In this document: in pieces, positions 52,505 to 62,952 of the stretch | Position numbering within the stretch: position 1 is the stretch's first letter | Layout of the letters: each line of letters opens with the position of its first letter | Assembly (NCBI GenBank): GCA_944325705.1 | Contig: CALVBB010000009.1 | Location: forward strand, 1-64,000 | Reading direction: 5' to 3' | From: Candidatus Gastranaerophilales bacterium | GTDB taxonomy: Bacteria; Cyanobacteriota; Vampirovibrionia; Gastranaerophilales; Gastranaerophilaceae | Length of the DNA stretch: 64,000 nt | The notes under the pieces: generated by a model | What the model was told of the DNA's origin: nothing | Database searches by the model: none | Seen by the model: only the letters and a program-made list of their open reading frames with translations | Translations under genes and position numbers: made by a program

Positions 52505-52540
52505 TTGCAAATCATTATTTTTTTATTGTATATTTTTATT
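52505..52540 (+). promoter_or_regulatory. Decarboxylase promoter, candidate leaderless
   Basis: TTGCAA (52505-52510), 18 nt, TATATT (52529-52534), then 6 nt to the ATG at 52541. No Shine-Dalgarno. Confidence 0.5.
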
Positions 52541-53971
52541 ATGACAAATGTAATAAAAAATAAAAAAGCTGTTAAGCTTAAAGTAAAAACCCCGATAGTA
52601 GATGCCTTGAAACAAGCCTGTGAAAATCCGACATACCAGTTTCATATTCCGGGACACACAAAGGGCTGCGGTGCTTTGCCGGAGTTTAAAAAACTCATAG
52701 GTAAAAAGGCACTTTCAATAGATACAACCGATGAATTTGACAATCTCGGAACGCTTCATCCTGCCACAGGCCCGATAAAAGAGGCGCAGGAACTTGCTGC
52801 AAAAGCGTTCGGGGCTAAAAAGACATTTTTCCTTCTGAACGGTTCAACTGCCGGAAACCTTGCGCTTGCAATGGGGTTGACTAAAAAAGGTCAAAAAATT
52901 ATTACAAACAGAAACTGTCACCGCTCAATATTAACAGGCATGATAATTTCCGGTGCGGAGCCTTTATGGCTTATTCCTGAAAAATTTAAGGAATGGGGTA
53001 TCTGGGGAAATGTTACTCCTGAAAGTGTTGAGCTGATGCTTAAAGAAAATAAAGATGCTGCGATGGTATGGATTACAAACCCGACTTACGAGGGTGTTGT
53101 ATCTGATATAAAATCTATTTCCGCAGTTTGTAAACGCTACGGTGTGCCGTTAATTGTTGATGAAGCGCATGCGTGTCTGTGGAATTTCAGCAAACATTTG
53201 CCGACTCCGGCGCTTCAGTTGGGGGCTGATGCGGTTGTCCATTCGCTTCACAAAACAGGCGGAAGTATGAGTCAGAGTTCAATGCTTCATATAGCGGAAA
53301 ACTCTATGATTGATGTTGACGCAGTTGAAAAAGCTCTGAAACTGCTTCACACTACCAGCCCTTCATTAATGCTTCTTGCAAGTCTTGATGCGGCAAGGGC
53401 AAATCTTGATAGTCCGCGCGGGAAAAAACAGCTTGAGCGTGCAATTTCCAATGCAAAATATCTCCGCCGCGAGATTGAAAAACTCGAGCATATTCACGAT
53501 TTAAAGCCTGATTTCGGGTATATGACCGATGTTACAAAGGTGTTTATCAGGGCGGACGGACTTTCCGGTAAAAGGCTGGAATCAATTTTAGAGATTGATT
53601 TTAACATAGAGGTGGAAAGTGCTTCTGATGCAGGGCTGCTTTTGCTTTCAAACATCGGAAACACAAGACGCGATATGGAATATCTGGTCAAATGCCTTCA
53701 AAAGATTGATAAGACAAAGTATTCAGACATTTGTTACCTTGAGAATAAAAAGCATATGCCGATGCTTACCCCTGTAATAAAGATGAGTTTGCGTGATGCG
53801 TACTATTCGGAGAAGGAAACAGTACCTAAGGAGCTTGCTGTAGGCAGGATTTCAGGGGAAGTTATAGCTGAATGTCCTCCGGGGATAGCGGTGCTTCTTC
53901 CGGGAGAATTGATTACTGAAGCGCATCTGCCGTATCTTGCGGATTACGACTTTGTGGAAGTTATAAGGTAG
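52541..53971 (+). CDS. Orn/Lys/Arg decarboxylase family PLP enzyme
   Basis: This 476-residue protein follows the short (Bacillus-type) arginine/lysine decarboxylase pattern: FHIPGHTKG near the N-terminus, FFLLNGSTAGN, VDEAHACLW and the PLP-lysine motif SLHKTGGSMSQSS. A C-terminal domain contains ECPPGIAVLLPGE. Members make cadaverine, agmatine or putrescine. Substrate cannot be told apart by sequence alone. The ATG at 52541 is chosen because TATATT ends 6 nt upstream and no ribosome site supports the longer reading. It is divergent from the porin. Confidence 0.9.
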   Translation: MTNVIKNKKAVKLKVKTPIVDALKQACENPTYQFHIPGHTKGCGALPEFKKLIGKKALSIDTTDEFDNLGTLHPATGPIKEAQELAAKAFGAKKTFFLLNGSTAGNLALAMGLTKKGQKIITNRNCHRSILTGMIISGAEPLWLIPEKFKEWGIWGNVTPESVELMLKENKDAAMVWITNPTYEGVVSDIKSISAVCKRYGVPLIVDEAHACLWNFSKHLPTPALQLGADAVVHSLHKTGGSMSQSSMLHIAENSMIDVDAVEKALKLLHTTSPSLMLLASLDAARANLDSPRGKKQLERAISNAKYLRREIEKLEHIHDLKPDFGYMTDVTKVFIRADGLSGKRLESILEIDFNIEVESASDAGLLLLSNIGNTRRDMEYLVKCLQKIDKTKYSDICYLENKKHMPMLTPVIKMSLRDAYYSEKETVPKELAVGRISGEVIAECPPGIAVLLPGELITEAHLPYLADYDFVEVIR

Positions 53972-53978
53972 TTACAGA

Positions 53979-54236
53979 TTATGCTGGAGGAGGTATCTGT
54001 CGTACTCCCAGTGTTAATCCTTTGATTTTGCCGTCAAGAATTTCCAGAATGCAGGCGATGTGATACTGGTAAATATCCTCCTGTTCGCACCATTTGTAGG
54101 TGTGGTTTAGTATTGTGAAAGTTGTTTTTACAGAGTGCAGCATCTCTAAAAGTACAAGACACTGAAACAATTTCAGGGTGACAGCTCTGCCTTTTTTATA
54201 AATCACAATTTTCCCAGCCGGACGTTGACCGTTCAT
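53979..54236 (-). CDS. Doubtful small protein (85 aa)
   Basis: An 85-residue frame with no ribosome site, no recognisable domain and mixed codon use, including two Pro-rich ends. It lies 42 nt after the flavoprotein gene on the same strand, so it might be a real downstream gene, or chance. I list it only because no other feature explains the gap. Confidence 0.25.
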   Translation of the reverse strand: MNGQRPAGKIVIYKKGRAVTLKLFQCLVLLEMLHSVKTTFTILNHTYKWCEQEDIYQYHIACILEILDGKIKGLTLGVRQIPPPA

Positions 54237-54278
54237 TGCGTAGGTTTCAATAACTCCAATAGCAACGGCTATTAGTTA

Positions 54279-54902
54279 TTATCTGATAAAATTAGTCCAG
54301 ACCTTATCTTCTGTGTGAGGAACAATTCCTGCATTTTTGCCGGCTTCAATACATTTAAGTATCCACGCCATATTATGCCCAAGAACCCGCATTATTTGAC
54401 AGCCTTCCTCATCTTTCAGGACATCTTCGGGCCTGTTGCCGTGCACCATGTTCCAGTAATTTGAGGATACTACCGGCATTTCGTTTATCGTAAAATGTTT
54501 TGTGATAGCCTCCAGAGATGCGGTAGTTCCGGCGCGTCTTGCTGAAACAACGGCAGCGGCCGGCTTATATCTGAATGCAGAACTCCCGGCATAAAAAAGT
54601 CTGTCCATTGCAGAAAGCAGTCGCCCGCTCGGATGTGCATAATATACCGGTGAGCCGAATATAAATCCGGCTGCTGTTCCGGCTTTTTCTATTATTTCAT
54701 TAATGATGTCATCTTTGAATACGCAGCCACCGCCGTTCTTTTTGCAGACTCCGCAGCCTGTGCAGTCACAGATTGGCTCTGCACCGAGCTGGATTATCTC
54801 TGTTTCTATACCTTCGCTGTTTAATTCTTTTGCCGCAATTGTCAGAGCAGTAAAGGTACAGCCCTCTTTGTGTGCACTGCCGTTAAATAACAATACTTTC
54901 AT
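54279..54902 (-). CDS. Iron-sulfur flavoprotein / FMN reductase family
   Basis: A 207-residue flavodoxin-fold protein. The FMN phosphate loop is LFNGSAHKEGCTFTAL at the N-terminus, and GSPVYYAHPSG binds the isoalloxazine. Between them, CDCTGCGVCKKNGGGC gives the compact cysteine motif of Isf-type proteins, likely for a 4Fe-4S cluster. Such proteins shuttle electrons in anaerobes. It ends 3 nt before the ATG-side of the TPR gene region and shares its strand, so they may be one unit. Confidence 0.85.
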   Translation of the reverse strand: MKVLLFNGSAHKEGCTFTALTIAAKELNSEGIETEIIQLGAEPICDCTGCGVCKKNGGGCVFKDDIINEIIEKAGTAAGFIFGSPVYYAHPSGRLLSAMDRLFYAGSSAFRYKPAAAVVSARRAGTTASLEAITKHFTINEMPVVSSNYWNMVHGNRPEDVLKDEEGCQIMRVLGHNMAWILKCIEAGKNAGIVPHTEDKVWTNFIR

Positions 54903-54905
54903 AAT

Positions 54906-55625
54906 TTACATCTTTTCCGCTAACATTGAATCTTTAAAATCCTGTTCGGCTTTTTCGATTTTTTTATCGAGTTCACGCGCCTTTTTCAAGTCCTCATCCG
55001 CACCCTTGAAATCTTTTAAAGCACGTTTCAGTTTGGCTCTTTCGTAATAAGGCCACGCTTCATCAGGAATGTAGCTTACAAGTTTGTTCAAATCCATCAA
55101 GGCATCATAGTATCTGCCCATTTGCATCTGAATTTTTGCCCTTGTAAGGTATTTTGAATACTGTTTATTTGTATCATCATCTACTGCAGTATTTGAAAAC
55201 CGCAGAGCCACATCAAGTTCGTTCATTCCGAGATAAACTTTTGCAATCTCATTCGGTCTGCCGGACTTCTGGGCATATTCAAGCGCTACTGTCCAGTTCT
55301 TTTTAGACATATAGCAATTAGCAAGTAATGCGTAATCATCAGCCGATGCAAGCTTCATCCGGTCAATTCTCAACAGGTCTTTTATGCAGTTTTCATGCTG
55401 CCCGTTAACATAAAACCACATTGCCCTGTCGCGTATCATTTCAGCCTTTGTTGCAGGAAGGATAGACGTTCCTATTGCTGAATTTCTGTAGGCAAATTCC
55501 ATACTAGGATTTGCGTAAGAGAGGTATGCTTTATACTGATAATAATATGGTAACGACAGAACACATATTCCAAGTATTATAAACACTATCGGAGTGTATA
55601 TATATTTTTTTACATTCTTATTCAT
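54906..55625 (-). CDS. Membrane-anchored TPR-like protein
   Basis: A 239-residue protein with an N-terminal membrane helix (about 11-27, PIVFIILGICVLSLPYY) and three to five degenerate TPR motifs. The clearest is near the C-terminus: DEAWPYYERAKLKRALKDFKGADEDL. It probably faces the periplasm or outer side and assembles a protein complex. It lies upstream of and very near the flavoprotein gene on the same strand. There is no catalytic motif. Confidence 0.75.
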   Translation of the reverse strand: MNKNVKKYIYTPIVFIILGICVLSLPYYYQYKAYLSYANPSMEFAYRNSAIGTSILPATKAEMIRDRAMWFYVNGQHENCIKDLLRIDRMKLASADDYALLANCYMSKKNWTVALEYAQKSGRPNEIAKVYLGMNELDVALRFSNTAVDDDTNKQYSKYLTRAKIQMQMGRYYDALMDLNKLVSYIPDEAWPYYERAKLKRALKDFKGADEDLKKARELDKKIEKAEQDFKDSMLAEKM

Positions 55626-55679
55626 ACTCGTATACTACATTTTTTTTTGAATATTGTCAAGCGTTATAACAAAATGCGG

Positions 55680-56270
55680 TCAGGGCTGCCATTCAATTAT
55701 ACTTTCTGAATTGTAATCTGTATTATGCAGCCGGATAAGTTCGGGTAATGTTGTGATTTTATCTTTTATAACGGCCTTATAGTATTCAATCCCCGGTATT
55801 TTTATATCATCAGGAGTTTCATATTTTAGCCGGAGGATTGTTTCTTTAATTTCCGGTGTCAAAACTTTTTTTATCCGTTCTGCAATTTTTTCAAAGTATC
55901 CGTCATACTTTGAGCCTTCTTCTATGTATATCATATCAATTTGCCAGTTATTATTGGCAGTGTCAGTATAGATTGCATGACATTCAATACAGGCTTCTTC
56001 CGTGTCTGTTAAGTCTTTTGTTGTAATACTTAGAATACGGGGATTTTCAGAAAGCCTGTCAAGAACTTTTCTGGCTTTTGCCATTGAAATATTTTTCGTA
56101 TAAATGTGAAAGTCTATATCTCGGTGTTTCATCATCAGGCCCATTTTTAGAGAACCAACAAGATTAATCCTTGCGCCGGAAGATTTCCACAGATTTATGA
56201 TGTCTAAATCGTGGATAATTTGCCAGGCAAGTTTTTGATTCCGCTCAGAAATTTCAAAAAGATTTTCCAT
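55680..56270 (-). CDS. Nucleotidyltransferase-fold protein
   Basis: The 196-residue protein contains NLVGSLKMGLMMKHRDIDFHIY (residues about 36-57), matching the G-S...D-x-D signature of the polymerase beta-like nucleotidyltransferases. A third acidic strand, WQIDMIYI, is near 118. The substrate is unknown; similar proteins modify small molecules or tRNA or act in toxin-antitoxin pairs, but no antitoxin-like partner is adjacent. It is a single-gene unit between small intergenic gaps. Confidence 0.65.
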   Translation of the reverse strand: MENLFEISERNQKLAWQIIHDLDIINLWKSSGARINLVGSLKMGLMMKHRDIDFHIYTKNISMAKARKVLDRLSENPRILSITTKDLTDTEEACIECHAIYTDTANNNWQIDMIYIEEGSKYDGYFEKIAERIKKVLTPEIKETILRLKYETPDDIKIPGIEYYKAVIKDKITTLPELIRLHNTDYNSESIIEWQP

Positions 56271-56338
56271 AAGCTTAATTTTAGCACAACAGAAGTTATG
56301 ACAAAAAGTTTTACCGCGCCGCAGGTTAATACAAAATT

Positions 56339-56656
56339 TTATGAGGCAGCCAGACGCAGGCCTGCTGTGCCCAGAATTATTAATAAAATAGATACGACTT
56401 TTAGAAAGCTTACGGCTTCATGGAAGAACACTATACCTATCACGCTCACCAGCAAAATTCCGAAAGCGCCCCATATTGCATAGGCAACACTTATATCTAT
56501 TGTTTTTAGTGCATAGGATAAAAACAGAAAACAAAGAATATAACCCGCAATCGTTCCGGCGGACGGTAGCAATACAGAAAATCCGTTCGACATTTTCAAA
56601 AACGTTGTAGCAATTGTTTCAAAAATTATCGCAAGTATTAAATATATCCAGTTCAT
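56339..56656 (-). CDS. Small multidrug resistance (SMR) transporter
   Basis: This 105-residue protein has four membrane helices. The proton/drug-binding Glu is E13 in LAIIFETIATT, and AYAIWGAFG carries the conserved Trp. GLRLAAS ends helix 4. SMR dimers export cationic compounds or guanidinium by proton antiport. The IFETIATTFLK start resembles the EmrE/QacC branch, but Gdx types are not excluded. GAAAGGAGCG precedes the ATG. Confidence 0.9.
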   Translation of the reverse strand: MNWIYLILAIIFETIATTFLKMSNGFSVLLPSAGTIAGYILCFLFLSYALKTIDISVAYAIWGAFGILLVSVIGIVFFHEAVSFLKVVSILLIILGTAGLRLAAS

Positions 56657-56853
56657 AAATCGCTCCTTTCTCTACCAATATAACGTTTTCTAAGACATAT
56701 AAAACCGTTAAAAAACTGTTGTAAAATAGAAAGTATTGTGGGCAAATTATTTTACGGATGTTTTTTGAATAAAAACTGAGAGGTTTTCAGTTCAATAATA
56801 TTCTGCAATTCGGATTTTATTGGCCAAAACAGACTTGGAAAATTTAGGATTTG

Positions 56854-57021
56854 TTATTCATCTTTTTTCTTTAAGCCGAATTTTATGAGTTTTTTTATGT
56901 AAGTGTGGAATGAAATATTTAATTCTTCGCAGATTTCTTTTGCGGATTTCCCTGAAACCAGAAGCTCTTCCAGTTGTTCTTTAGTTATTATATTTTGAGA
57001 ATTTAAATATTGTTCTCCTAA
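56854..57021 (-). pseudogene. HTH-like frame without a start codon, in frame after the aldo/keto reductase stop
   Basis: Immediately after the reductase TAA, the same frame continues for 55 codons and encodes a helix-turn-helix-like stretch (KEQLEELLVSGKSAKEICEE, then LNISFHTYIKKLIK). AGGAG precedes it, but the in-frame codon at the right distance is TTA. It may be a gene that lost its start, or be reached by readthrough or an unusual start. Confidence 0.4.
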
Positions 57022-58966
<1,945 letters not shown>

Positions 58967-58970
<4 letters not shown>

Positions 58971-59842
58971 TTAGTCTCCTTTAAACTTGTTAAAACCGGA
59001 TTGTTTAAGTAATTATAAAGCCTGTCGACTTCACTCGGAACTAAAGTATCAAGCATTTGAGGCTTTTTTAAATCCAGCACTGAAATTTTATCCATCTCAT
59101 TTTGTGTAAGTTCAAAATCAAAAATATCAAAATTCTCAATCATTCTTTCTTTGTGTACTGATTTTGGAATAACAGCAACCCCTCTTTGGATATTCCATCT
59201 TAAAACTACCTGTGCAACAGTTTTATTATGATTTTGGGCAATTTCGGTTAATAATTCGTTTTTGAACATTCCATTCATTCCCTCAGCAAACGGAGCCCAG
59301 GCTTGAGGCTGAATATCAAATTTTCTTAAAAGTTCAAGCTCGTTTTCTCTTTGATAAAACGGATGTAATTCTATCTGGTTTACAGCCGGTTTAATTTCAA
59401 AGTTGTAGCACAAATCCATAATCCTATCAGGCAAAAAGTTACAAACTCCGATTGCCCTTATTCTGCCTTTTTTATACAATTCTTCCATAGCTCTGTATGA
59501 ACCGTAATAATCTCCAAAAGGCATATGGATTAAATATAAATCAAGATAATCCAGACCTAAATTCTTAAGAGATTCTTCAAACGCGGTTTTAGTTTCTTCA
59601 TAGCCCATTTGTTGAATAAAGGCTTTCGTTGTAATAAATAATTCTTCTCTCTTTATGCAGGAATTTTTAATTGCACAGCCGACAGCTTTTTCATTCTTAT
59701 AGCTGCTTGCTGTATCAATTAGTCTGTAGCCTGTGCTAAAAGCATCTTCAACAACTCTCTGGCATTCATTTTCACTAATTTGGAAAACACCAAAGCCAAG
59801 AGCAGGCATTTCTATTCCGTTATTTAATTGCAGATTTATCAT
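58967..59842 (-). CDS. Aldo/keto reductase (diketogluconate-reductase type)
   Basis: The 291-residue cytoplasmic barrel starts with INLQLNNGIEMPALGFGVFQ. It has LIDTASSYKNEKAVG (Asp, Tyr), FITTKAFIQQ (Lys), LYLIHMPFGD (His) and the NADP-binding VIPKSVHKERMIEN. It fits the AKR5-like 2,5-diketo-D-gluconate reductase group. It abuts the acetyltransferase (stop and start adjacent) and overlaps the CMD gene by 4 nt, so the genes are translated as a unit. Confidence 0.92.
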
Positions 59843-60421
59843 CTATTCAATCTCCGTATTTATATATCTGAGAATTTTGGCAGGGTTTCCTGCAACTATA
59901 CAGTTTGCGGGTACGTCTTTTGTTACAACAGAACCTGCACCGATAATTGAACCGTCATTAATTGTAACCCCGGGTAAAATTATTGCATTCGAGCCAATCC
60001 ATACATTGTTTCCGACTTTTATCGGTGCAGGATGAATGGTTTGTCTGTTATGAGGGGATTCATCATGATTTAAAGTTGCAAATGTTACATTATGCCCTAT
60101 TAAAACTCCATTCCCAATGACAATGCCGCCCTGATCCTGAAAACGGCAGCAGGAATTTATGAATACATTTTTACCTACAGAGATATTTTTACCGCAGTCT
60201 GTATAAAATGGAGGAAACAGCCTGAATGATTTATCAATTTCTTTACCTGTAAGTCTTGAAAAAATTTCTACAATCTCTTCAGGAGTATGGTAACTGTTAT
60301 TTAATTCCATAGTTATTTTTATTGCTTCCTGGCTCAATATATGGAACAGCTCCATCATCTGCGAATCTGGTGCAACAGCTTTTTGTTTTCCAAGATGATT
60401 ATAAAATTCGTCTAAATTCAT
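59843..60421 (-). CDS. Hexapeptide-repeat sugar O-acetyltransferase
   Basis: A 192-residue left-handed beta-helix protein of the maltose/galactoside acetyltransferase type. Hexapeptide turns include [20 protein letters not shown], the catalytic His is in TLNHDES, and [19 protein letters not shown] and [20 protein letters not shown] are the usual C-terminal coils. It heads the four-gene unit divergent from lysR. AATAAT ends 6 nt before the ATG with TTGCTA 17 nt further up and no Shine-Dalgarno, so the start may be leaderless. Confidence 0.92.
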   Translation of the reverse strand: MNLDEFYNHLGKQKAVAPDSQMMELFHILSQEAIKITMELNNSYHTPEEIVEIFSRLTGKEIDKSFRLFPPFYTDCGKNISVGKNVFINSCCRFQDQGGIVIGNGVLIGHNVTFATLNHDESPHNRQTIHPAPIKVGNNVWIGSNAIILPGVTINDGSIIGAGSVVTKDVPANCIVAGNPAKILRYINTEIE

Positions 60422-60483
60422 ACTTTCATTATTAACGAATTTTCAATCAATAGCAAATACTTATATGTTATATCCAGATATTC

Positions 60484-60519
60484 TTGACAGGAATATCTGA
60501 ATACTTGTATTATTGGTTT
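60484..60519 (+). promoter_or_regulatory. lysR promoter, candidate leaderless
   Basis: TTGACA (60484-60489), 18 nt, TATTAT (60508-60513), then 6 nt to the ATG at 60520. The facing acetyltransferase promoter has the same 6-nt geometry. Confidence 0.6.
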
Positions 60520-61413
60520 ATGGATATAAGAGTTTTAAAGTATTTTTTAGCAGTAGCAAGAGAAGGCAGTATCACAAATGCCGCAAATGTGCTGCATCTG
60601 ACACAGCCGACTTTATCAAAACAATTAAAAGAACTTGAAATTGAACTTGGTCAGAAGTTGTTTATTCGCGGACAGCATAATGTTTCTTTAACGCAAGAGG
60701 GTATAATTTTAAGAAAAAGAGCCGAAGAAATAGTTGATATGCTTGAAAAAACGCAGCGCGAACTTTCTTATCGGAAAGATACCATTTCAGGTGATATTTA
60801 TATCGGGTGCGGAGAAACAGATTCGATGCGCTATATTGCAAAGATTTTTAAAGAAATTCATAGAGATTATCCGGAAATAAAATTTCATGTGAATAGCGGC
60901 AATGCACCTGATATTACTGAAAGACTTGATAAAGGTCTTTTGGACTTTGGACTTTTTATTGCCCCTGTTGATCTTACTAAATATGAATATATAAAATTAC
61001 CAGCTTATGATACGTGGGGGATAATTATGCGTAAAGATGACGATCTTGCATCAAAAGAATATTTTACGATTGAAGATATTTTAAAAATACCGATACTTGG
61101 CTCAAGACAATTTGTGAAATATAAAACAGCATCAGAAGATTTTTTAAATTGGTTTGGCGGGCACCTTGATAAACTTAATATTTTAGGCACATATAACCTG
61201 ATTTATAATGCCGGAATTATGGTAGAAGAAGGTCTGGGATATGCAATCGGAATGAATAAGTTAATAAACACAACTTCTAATAGTAAATTATGCTTTAGGC
61301 CGTTACAACCGGAATTAAAATCGGAATTATATATTGTTTGGAAAAAAGAACAAATATTTTCACCTGCAGCAAAGTTATTTTTGAAAAAATTAAAAGAAAA
61401 ATTTAACTCATAA
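60520..61413 (+). CDS. LysR-family transcriptional regulator
   Basis: A 297-residue regulator with an N-terminal winged HTH (MDIRVLKYFLAVAREGSITN, then AANVLHLTQPTLSKQLKELE) and an effector-binding domain of the periplasmic-binding fold (about 90-290). It faces the acetyltransferase-AKR-CMD-AKR unit and most likely controls it in response to an unknown small molecule. The ATG at 60520 follows a TATTAT box by 6 nt; a longer upstream reading runs over the promoter. Confidence 0.92.
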   Translation: MDIRVLKYFLAVAREGSITNAANVLHLTQPTLSKQLKELEIELGQKLFIRGQHNVSLTQEGIILRKRAEEIVDMLEKTQRELSYRKDTISGDIYIGCGETDSMRYIAKIFKEIHRDYPEIKFHVNSGNAPDITERLDKGLLDFGLFIAPVDLTKYEYIKLPAYDTWGIIMRKDDDLASKEYFTIEDILKIPILGSRQFVKYKTASEDFLNWFGGHLDKLNILGTYNLIYNAGIMVEEGLGYAIGMNKLINTTSNSKLCFRPLQPELKSELYIVWKKEQIFSPAAKLFLKKLKEKFNS

Positions 61414-61433
61414 CAAAGCTGAAACGCACTAAA

Positions 61434-61455
61434 AAAGAGCCTTTTCAGGCTCTTT
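61434..61455. terminator. Bidirectional terminator, lysR / tRNA-Ser
   Basis: AAAGAGCCT pairs with AGGCTCTTT. On the minus strand it is followed by six T, serving the tRNA. Confidence 0.75.
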
Positions 61456-61460
61456 CAAAA

Positions 61461-61550
61461 TGGAGGAGGAGGTGGGATTCGAACCCACGGTACGCTCGCA
61501 CGTACGACGGTTTTCAAGACCGCTCCAATCAACCGCTCTGGCACTCCTCC
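61461..61550 (-). tRNA. tRNA-Ser (UGA)
   Basis: On the minus strand GGAGGAG starts the acceptor and CTCCTCC closes it, followed by an encoded CCA. The anticodon loop is CTTGAAA (TGA). A long variable arm (about 18 nt) and a perfect GTGGG/CCCAC T stem confirm the serine class. All helices close. Confidence 0.97.
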
Positions 61551-61675
61551 AGACAATTTATCGGATTTAATTCAATTTTATCCGCTCAATCTCCTTTGTC
61601 AATAGTTTTTATAAATAACAAGTTGTTTTCTTGTTTAAACTGTTATTATATTATAATTTTATACCATATTTTTTA

Positions 61676-61729
61676 GATAGTGCTTCACAGGCAGTGGTGC
61701 CTGAATGCTATATGCAATAATCTATTAAT
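61676..61729 (+). promoter_or_regulatory. Conserved upstream element of Xre paralogue 2
   Basis: GATAGTGCTT, then GG, one base, and AGTGGTGC, starting exactly 54 nt before the ATG, as at 16134. TAATCT (61718-61723) ends 6 nt before the ATG. Confidence 0.6.
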
Positions 61730-61960
61730 ATGGATTTTGAACTTGAAACTTATGTCAAGATTGGTAAAAATATTAAAAAGTTCCGCCTTGAAAGAAATTT
61801 ATCTCAGGAAAAACTCGCTGAGCTTTTAGGTGTCAATTCGAAATTCATCGGACATGTTGAACGCGTTGAAAGATATATTAGTCTTAGAAAGCTTATACAT
61901 CTTTCTTTTGTTCTTAAAATTCCATTATGCAAACTCTGTGATTTTGATGATTTAGAGTAA
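61730..61960 (+). CDS. Xre-family HTH regulator, paralogue 2
   Basis: A 76-residue single-domain HTH protein with FRLERNLSQEKLAELLGVNS and KFIGHVERVERYIS, paralogous to the gene at 16188. The C-terminus departs (KIPLCKLCDFDDLE) and adds two cysteines. There is no Shine-Dalgarno. The upstream 54 bases match the other paralogue in pattern and spacing, suggesting a common regulator or auto- and cross-regulation. Confidence 0.8.
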   Translation: MDFELETYVKIGKNIKKFRLERNLSQEKLAELLGVNSKFIGHVERVERYISLRKLIHLSFVLKIPLCKLCDFDDLE

Positions 61961-62340
61961 TTTTTATTGTTTCACTCGGACAAGCCACTCATTATGTGTT
62001 GCTGCTATTCGCTTTTGTCCTCATTACTTCGAGTTTCGGACTTCTTCCTCACTCTATACAAATTAGTACTTATCCGTTCGCGTTAAACGGCACCGTTCCA
62101 CCTCCAACACCACCGCCTTCGCGCTTCGCGGTAGCTGTTTCGGTGTCGCCTCTCACTTCGTTAGAGCCTCTGCTCACGGATAAAAAAAAGCTATGTACTT
62201 TGAGGTGCATAGCTGTTGATTAGGGATATGTGTATCTTAGTCTCTAAGGAGTATGGTTTTATATTAGCAAACCATATTTAAATTGAAATCATACGTTTTT
62301 ACGATTTAACTCTTCCGGCAATATGTAAAATAATGTAAAA
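61961..62340. other. Gene-free interval with minus-oriented hairpin
   Basis: No supportable gene. A hairpin with a T run on the minus strand (62187-62212, AGCTATG.../...CATAGCT) looks like a terminator, yet no minus-strand gene lies upstream of it; it may end antisense transcription. The rest, including a GCTTCGCG-rich stretch near 62110-62165, is unexplained. Confidence 0.4.
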
Positions 62341-62412
62341 TTTTTGTTACGCAGGTAGCATAATTTTTTATTCAGCAGTTTATAATTTATGTCAAAAAAG
62401 GAAGTTTAATCT
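62341..62412 (+). promoter_or_regulatory. Promoter with shared TTACGCAGGTAGCA element, copy 2
   Basis: TTTTTGTTACGCAGGTAGCA is followed by TATAAT (62381-62386) and a GGAAG ribosome site. The element starts 64 nt before the ATG, as in copy 1 at 46561. Confidence 0.6.
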
Positions 62413-62901
62413 ATGAAAGTTAATGCTATAAACTCATACAATGCAGGTCTTATTTATACAAACAACAATAAAAAAAATAACAATAACAATAATAAATCCG
62501 TAAGTTTCGGTTACGGCGGAGATGAGATTTCTCCTGTTCCTGACAGCGAATTTAAGGATCTTACCGGTGCCAACAAGGGCAGCACTAAAGAAACTATTAA
62601 GCTGATATTTCAAATTCCTTACCAGATAATTAAGGAATCCCTCGGCATTAAACCTCGGAAAAATCCTAATGAAGAAGATCCGGAAGATTTTTTTAAAACC
62701 GTTTACCCTACTGTGGTTGAAGATGATACAATCTATGATGATGAAATAGATGAGGACGCCGCTTCTGAAACTGATGAAACTCCTCAAACCTCACAAACAG
62801 ATACTGCAGATGACGCCGGACAAAAAGATAACGGGCCTCAGAGTAATGAGCATGCTGATGATGAGGAAGATGATGCCGGAGTTTTAATGCTTGTCGGTTA
62901 A
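62413..62901 (+). CDS. N-terminally tagged acidic protein, unknown
   Basis: A 162-residue protein beginning MKVNAINSYNAGLIY. An Asn/Lys run (residues 17-28, mostly Asn) and VSFGYGG follow, giving another M-x-V-N start with an F-x-x-G patch. A central amphipathic stretch (LIFQIPYQIIKESLGI) is the only likely folded part. The C-terminal half is very acidic and Asp/Thr-rich, probably disordered. Upstream DNA shares the TTACGCAGG element with the FtsH-like gene, so the two may be co-regulated. I recognise no family. Confidence 0.65.
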   Translation: MKVNAINSYNAGLIYTNNNKKNNNNNNKSVSFGYGGDEISPVPDSEFKDLTGANKGSTKETIKLIFQIPYQIIKESLGIKPRKNPNEEDPEDFFKTVYPTVVEDDTIYDDEIDEDAASETDETPQTSQTDTADDAGQKDNGPQSNEHADDEEDDAGVLMLVG

Positions 62902-62952
62902 GTTCTTGTATTTGACTGTAATTTTTGCTACAATTATTTTATAAGGTGAAGG